Below are positions 23,983 to 27,183 of a stretch of 27,183 bases of DNA, in pieces. The translations under genes were made by a program, and so were the position numbers. Numbering within the stretch: position 1 is the stretch's first letter; the number at the start of each line of letters is the position of its first letter. The stretch comes from Rhodospirillaceae bacterium. GTDB lineage: Bacteria > Pseudomonadota > Alphaproteobacteria > UBA7985. A model generated the notes under the pieces. That model ran no database searches, was not told where the DNA came from, and saw only the letters and a list, made by a program, of their open reading frames with translations. Location: NCBI GenBank assembly GCA_002700865.1, contig PAFB01000027.1, forward strand, positions 1-27,183. The letters are read 5' to 3'.

Positions 23983-25062
23983 CTAACCGGCCATTCGGCG
24001 GGCAAGGCGGATGAATGGTGAAAGGATCAACGGCGACGCGCTGATGGCAAGCACAAGTCCGGCTGTCGTCTGAGAGAAACCTGAAGCCGAGATCAGAGCA
24101 GATTGCAACAGCAGAAAGACAACCAGAACACCAATAAGGGAAACAGCGGTCGCCGTTTGCCCCCCCTGTGGCGGTGGGCTTGCAAACAGGAGCGACGCGG
24201 CCAGCACCGAAAAGCTGATCAACGAGACCGCAGCAACAAGCCGCCGTGTTAGCTCTTCCAGCGCATCAATACGCAGATGAGCCATCCCGAACAGCGATCG
24301 CGTGCTGAGTGTGTCCATGCGGCGGTGTAAGGCGGTAGCACCGGAGGCGTCGTTCCATCGGTCCAGCGCAATGGTCGTGCTGCTAAAGCGCAGCTGCGAC
24401 AGCCGACCATCGCCGCTTATGCGCTGCATCGAGCCGCCACGCAAAGTCAAGGCCGCGCGCCCGTCAGGTGTGGGTGACAGCGACGCCTCATCGGCGCGCA
24501 GGATAACGGTCTCGTCCTGTGCACGATGGTCCGCGAAGGTGAGATCACTGTACTGACCATCGCTCTGGTGCACGCCGATGGTTAGTGTCAGGTCTGGGCC
24601 GATGGCCAAGGGCTGGTTTATCGGCAGGGCGGCGTTCTGAAGACTGTCAGACTGTGCCTGAGCGAACAGGCTGCGGTAGGCGACTTGCGTTTTCGGGACA
24701 ACAGCGCCGGACAGCACCAGAAGCACACTTGCAGCGACCAGAGAATACAGGCCCACAACCAGCGTATCCCGCACCGGAGATCGCCCGGCGGCGCGCACAA
24801 GTAGCGTGGTGCCGGCTTCATTACGGTACGCGCAGGTCAGCACCACGGCGATCCCAAAAGCGAGCGGCGCGACCAGTTCCAGCATTTTGGGGACCATGGC
24901 CAGCAGCACGGCCGCAAAGTACGCCAAATCCACGCCCCGTTCGAGAATGTCATCGGTCAGGCGCGCAGCTTGTGACAAGGTCGCGCTCAGCGCGATCACG
25001 CTGAGGATGAGGCCAAAAACCACGGTGGCACGAAGCACAAACTGCTGATCAAGACGATGCAT
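23983..25062 (-). CDS. LptF/LptG (YjgP/YjgQ) family permease
   Basis: A 359-residue membrane protein with the LptF/LptG plan: three N-terminal helices (about 12-32, 60-80, 100-125), a periplasmic beta-jellyroll region (about 135-260) and three C-terminal helices (about 268-290, 298-320, 328-348). The segment LLVRAAGRSPVRDT (about 87-100) matches the conserved coupling-helix area that contacts the LptB ATPase in known family members. Known LptF and LptG work as a pair in moving LPS to the outer membrane and are usually adjacent. Here there is only one, between galK and the beta-galactosidase gene. The start has AGGAG 13 bases upstream, longer than ideal. Substrate and partner are unknown. It lies 24 bases after galK. 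Confidence 0.82.
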   Translation of the reverse strand: MHRLDQQFVLRATVVFGLILSVIALSATLSQAARLTDDILERGVDLAYFAAVLLAMVPKMLELVAPLAFGIAVVLTCAYRNEAGTTLLVRAAGRSPVRDTLVVGLYSLVAASVLLVLSGAVVPKTQVAYRSLFAQAQSDSLQNAALPINQPLAIGPDLTLTIGVHQSDGQYSDLTFADHRAQDETVILRADEASLSPTPDGRAALTLRGGSMQRISGDGRLSQLRFSSTTIALDRWNDASGATALHRRMDTLSTRSLFGMAHLRIDALEELTRRLVAAVSLISFSVLAASLLFASPPPQGGQTATAVSLIGVLVVFLLLQSALISASGFSQTTAGLVLAISASPLILSPFIRLARRMAG

Positions 25063-25086
25063 GGGCTTCGCGCGGCTCCTGCTCTT

Positions 25087-26202
25087 TTAATCCGCAGTTG
25101 CGGGGCTAATCCCGGTGGAGGTGGCAACGTGCCAAGCGGTAGGATGGGTCAGCCTTAACGATGAGACCAATGCGGCTTCCTCTCCGGCTCGGACCAGCGC
25201 GACAATACAGCCGCCAAACCCGGCCCCGGTAATCCGTGCCCCCAGCACCCCTCGGCTCAGGCACGAAGCCACCAAAGAATCCACTTCCCGCGTTGACGTC
25301 TCGAAGTCCTGACTCAGAGACCAGTGGCTCTCCGTCATGAGTGCGCCAAACCGATCAAATTCGCCCGTTTTCAGCGCGTCTCGCGCTTGCAACACTCTTG
25401 CGTTCTCGGAAACCACGTGACGCGCCCGCGCCCGCGTTTTGCCTGTCAGCGCATCGAGTTGATCCAGCGTCGCCTCCCGCAGGCTGCGCAGACCCAACTG
25501 CGCTGATGCTGCTTCGCACTGCTGGCGACGCTCGTTATAAGCCCCCGTCGTCAGCTGCCGGGATAAGCCGGAATGAAGCGTGATAAAGCTGTGGGATGTC
25601 GGCAGCGGTTCCAGCGTCGTTTCAAGGGTCAGCGTATCAAAGAACAGCGCCCACCCCGGCTTGCCGGTTGAGGAGGCCATCTGATCCATTAACCCGCAGT
25701 TGACGCCGACGTAGTTGTTCTCAGCGCTCTGAGCCAGTTGGGCGATGTCTTCCGGGCTTAACGCGATGCCAAAGGCTTCGACCGCAGCGCGCAGGGTCGC
25801 CACCTGCAGAGCGGCCGACGACGAAACGCTCGCCCCGGTTGGGACTGTCGAGCCAATGGTCAGATCCAAACCCGCGGGCAAAGTTGTTCCGGTGTGCGCC
25901 GACAGCGCCTGCAGCGCGCCAATCACGTAGTCCAACCAGTCGCCAAAAGCAGGCGACCCAATCTCCCGCTCCAACTGGCTTTCCAGGTTCATTGAGCGCG
26001 CCCGCACGCGTCCGCTGGTGTTGCGGCTGTAGGAAATATAGGTGCCGATCTCCAGCGCGACGGGAAAGACGTAACCTTCGTTGTAATCCGTGTGATCGCC
26101 GATCAGGTTGACGCGTCCGGGGGCGAACACGCTGCCGATGGGTTCGAAGCCAAAGTTTGCGGCGTGGGCCTTGGCCACCGTTTCGGCATTGATCCGCGCC
26201 AC
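25087..26202 (-). CDS. galK: Galactokinase (GHMP kinase)
   Basis: Phosphorylates galactose to galactose 1-phosphate with ATP in the Leloir pathway. The 371-residue product has the galactokinase signature PGRVNLIGDHTDYNEG (28-43), the ATP loop VPTGASVSSSAALQVA (about 119-134) and the C-terminal ITGAGFGGCIVAL. Two differences from the usual sequences stand out: IGD where GalK normally has IGE before HTDY, and SVSSSAA where GLSSSAA is common. The start is GTG 26202, with GGAGG 8 bases upstream and only 3 bases after the galT stop, so translation is likely coupled. Confidence 0.94.
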   Translation of the reverse strand: MARINAETVAKAHAANFGFEPIGSVFAPGRVNLIGDHTDYNEGYVFPVALEIGTYISYSRNTSGRVRARSMNLESQLEREIGSPAFGDWLDYVIGALQALSAHTGTTLPAGLDLTIGSTVPTGASVSSSAALQVATLRAAVEAFGIALSPEDIAQLAQSAENNYVGVNCGLMDQMASSTGKPGWALFFDTLTLETTLEPLPTSHSFITLHSGLSRQLTTGAYNERRQQCEAASAQLGLRSLREATLDQLDALTGKTRARARHVVSENARVLQARDALKTGEFDRFGALMTESHWSLSQDFETSTREVDSLVASCLSRGVLGARITGAGFGGCIVALVRAGEEAALVSSLRLTHPTAWHVATSTGISPATAD

Positions 26203-26205
26203 CGC

Positions 26206-27183
26206 TCAGACCTCCACGCCGCGCAGCTGTTCGGCGGCTTCCTCGGGCAGCACGTCGACCAGAAAAACGCCGGTGATCTGCTCGACCGATGCGAGGAACT
26301 TGAATTTGTTCTCGCCCCGCTGCATGGGCCAGATTTGGATGTTGAAGGGCCAGCTGCCCTCAAAACCCTTGGGCGGAAGGGCGCACCACATGACCAGCGG
26401 GGTTTTGCCGCCAAAAAACCGGTCTAAGCGCCGCTGTGCACGCTGCAGGGCGGCGGCAAAGTCGAGCAAGGCCGCGTCGCTCATCTCATCCGGCGCTGTC
26501 ACCGGTTCCTTGGGCATGATCCAGCATTCGTACGGATAGCGGCCGTATTCGGGGCAGAGCGTCACCGCATGAGCGCGGTCTTCGATGACCAAACTGGGGT
26601 CAGGGGCGTGGACCAGCCGCGTGAGCGCGTGGTTTTCCATCTGCGCCCGCGCCTGCCGCTCGATAAGTGGCGGCAGAAAGGGGAAGGCGTAAATCTGTCC
26701 GTGGGGGTGGGGCAGGGTCACGCCAACGTGCGCGCCCCTGCTCTCAAACGGCAGGACGTACTGCACCTCCGGCAAGGCCGACAGCGCGCGGTATCGATCC
26801 GCCCAAGCCTGCAGCAACAGGGCGATATGATCCACGCTCATGTCATGCAGGGAGCCTTCTGCGTTCGTCGAGTAGACCACCACTTCACACTTGCCGCGCG
26901 CAGCAGGGCAGCCGTCATCGCCCAGACCAACGGCGTGCATAGCAAATCCCGGCCAGCGGTTCTCGAACACCGCGACCTCAAAATCTGTCACCGGGATTTC
27001 ACCGGGGAAACCATCGACCTGAACCGGTGCCAGCGGATTGAAGTCCTTGGGCGGGTTCAGCGTTCGGGTATTCCGCCCCGGATTATAAGCCACCCACTCC
27101 CGCCGCAGCGGGTGCCAGCGTAAATGCGGGTTGGGGGCGTAAGGGCCCTCGACATCGTTGGTGACTGTGTAGTCTCGCGGCTC
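26206..27183 (-). CDS. galT: Galactose-1-phosphate uridylyltransferase, 5' end cut by window
   Basis: Exchanges UMP between UDP-glucose and galactose 1-phosphate. Read to the window edge, 326 codons are visible and the frame is open at the start, so only a short N-terminal part is missing. The visible part has RWHPLRREWVAYNPGR, FENRWPGF, and the catalytic LPHPHGQIYAFPF with the HxH nucleophile histidine. PYECWIMP and a C-terminal PPKGFEGSWPFNIQIWP also fit GalT. It is the first visible gene of the operon and is followed by galK after 3 bases. No galE is in view. Confidence 0.95.
   Translation of the reverse strand, partial: EPRDYTVTNDVEGPYAPNPHLRWHPLRREWVAYNPGRNTRTLNPPKDFNPLAPVQVDGFPGEIPVTDFEVAVFENRWPGFAMHAVGLGDDGCPAARGKCEVVVYSTNAEGSLHDMSVDHIALLLQAWADRYRALSALPEVQYVLPFESRGAHVGVTLPHPHGQIYAFPFLPPLIERQARAQMENHALTRLVHAPDPSLVIEDRAHAVTLCPEYGRYPYECWIMPKEPVTAPDEMSDAALLDFAAALQRAQRRLDRFFGGKTPLVMWCALPPKGFEGSWPFNIQIWPMQRGENKFKFLASVEQITGVFLVDVLPEEAAEQLRGVEV

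Overview
The window looks like a chromosomal segment of a moderately GC-rich Gram-negative bacterium, most probably an alphaproteobacterium. Supporting points are a full System I (Ccm) cytochrome c maturation set with separate short CcmH and CcmI proteins, malate synthase G, oligopeptidase B, and a tRNA-Glu with an encoded CCA end. Family or genus cannot be settled from the sequence alone. Coding density is very high, no gap exceeds about 230 bases, and there is no insertion sequence, integrase, phage gene or CRISPR array. It reads as ordinary core chromosome with several locally unusual arrangements.

Layout, left to right. (1) 1-3368: oligopeptidase B (minus, 3' end cut by the window edge) diverges from an RlmI-type 23S rRNA cytosine methyltransferase (plus). 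(2) 3442-7007: malate synthase G (minus), a regulatory-looking gap, tRNA-Glu(UUC) (plus), then a glyoxylate/hydroxypyruvate reductase-type 2-hydroxyacid dehydrogenase (minus). Both enzymes can use glyoxylate. (3) 7088-8973: nucleoside hydrolase and ribokinase, a short ribonucleoside salvage unit. (4) 8984-10663: an unfamiliar exported protein with a twin-arginine-like signal, an acidic linker and one cadherin-like domain. (5) 10888-12960: a Rieske non-haem iron oxygenase diverging from a PhnD-like binding protein that has no signal peptide.

(6) 12931-20750: the cytochrome c maturation locus, split into divergent arms around a perfect palindrome at 15753-15767. The right arm is ccmC-D-E-F-G-H-I, with stop/start overlaps at the D/E, E/F, F/G and G/H junctions. 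The left arm is ccmA-ccmB followed in tight register by a nitroreductase and a dienoyl-CoA isomerase-like crotonase. CcmAB and CcmCDE load haem onto the chaperone CcmE, CcmFHI ligate it to apocytochrome, and CcmG supplies reductant. (7) 20936-21850: an EamA/DMT-type transporter, ending in a hairpin shared with the convergent next operon. (8) 21882-27183: a galactoside operon on the minus strand, galT (5' end cut by the window) - galK - LptF/LptG-family permease - GH42 beta-galactosidase. The GH42 enzyme would release galactose in the cytoplasm, GalK phosphorylates it and GalT moves it to UDP-galactose. The LPS-transport-type permease between galK and the glycosidase is the odd member.

I found no clear candidate for a wholly new multi-gene system. 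The best leads are the permease in the gal operon, the Rieske / signal-less PhnD-like pair, the Tat-cadherin protein, the ccmAB-linked redox and acyl-CoA genes, and several palindromic or hairpin elements around tRNA-Glu, malate synthase and the ccm divergence.
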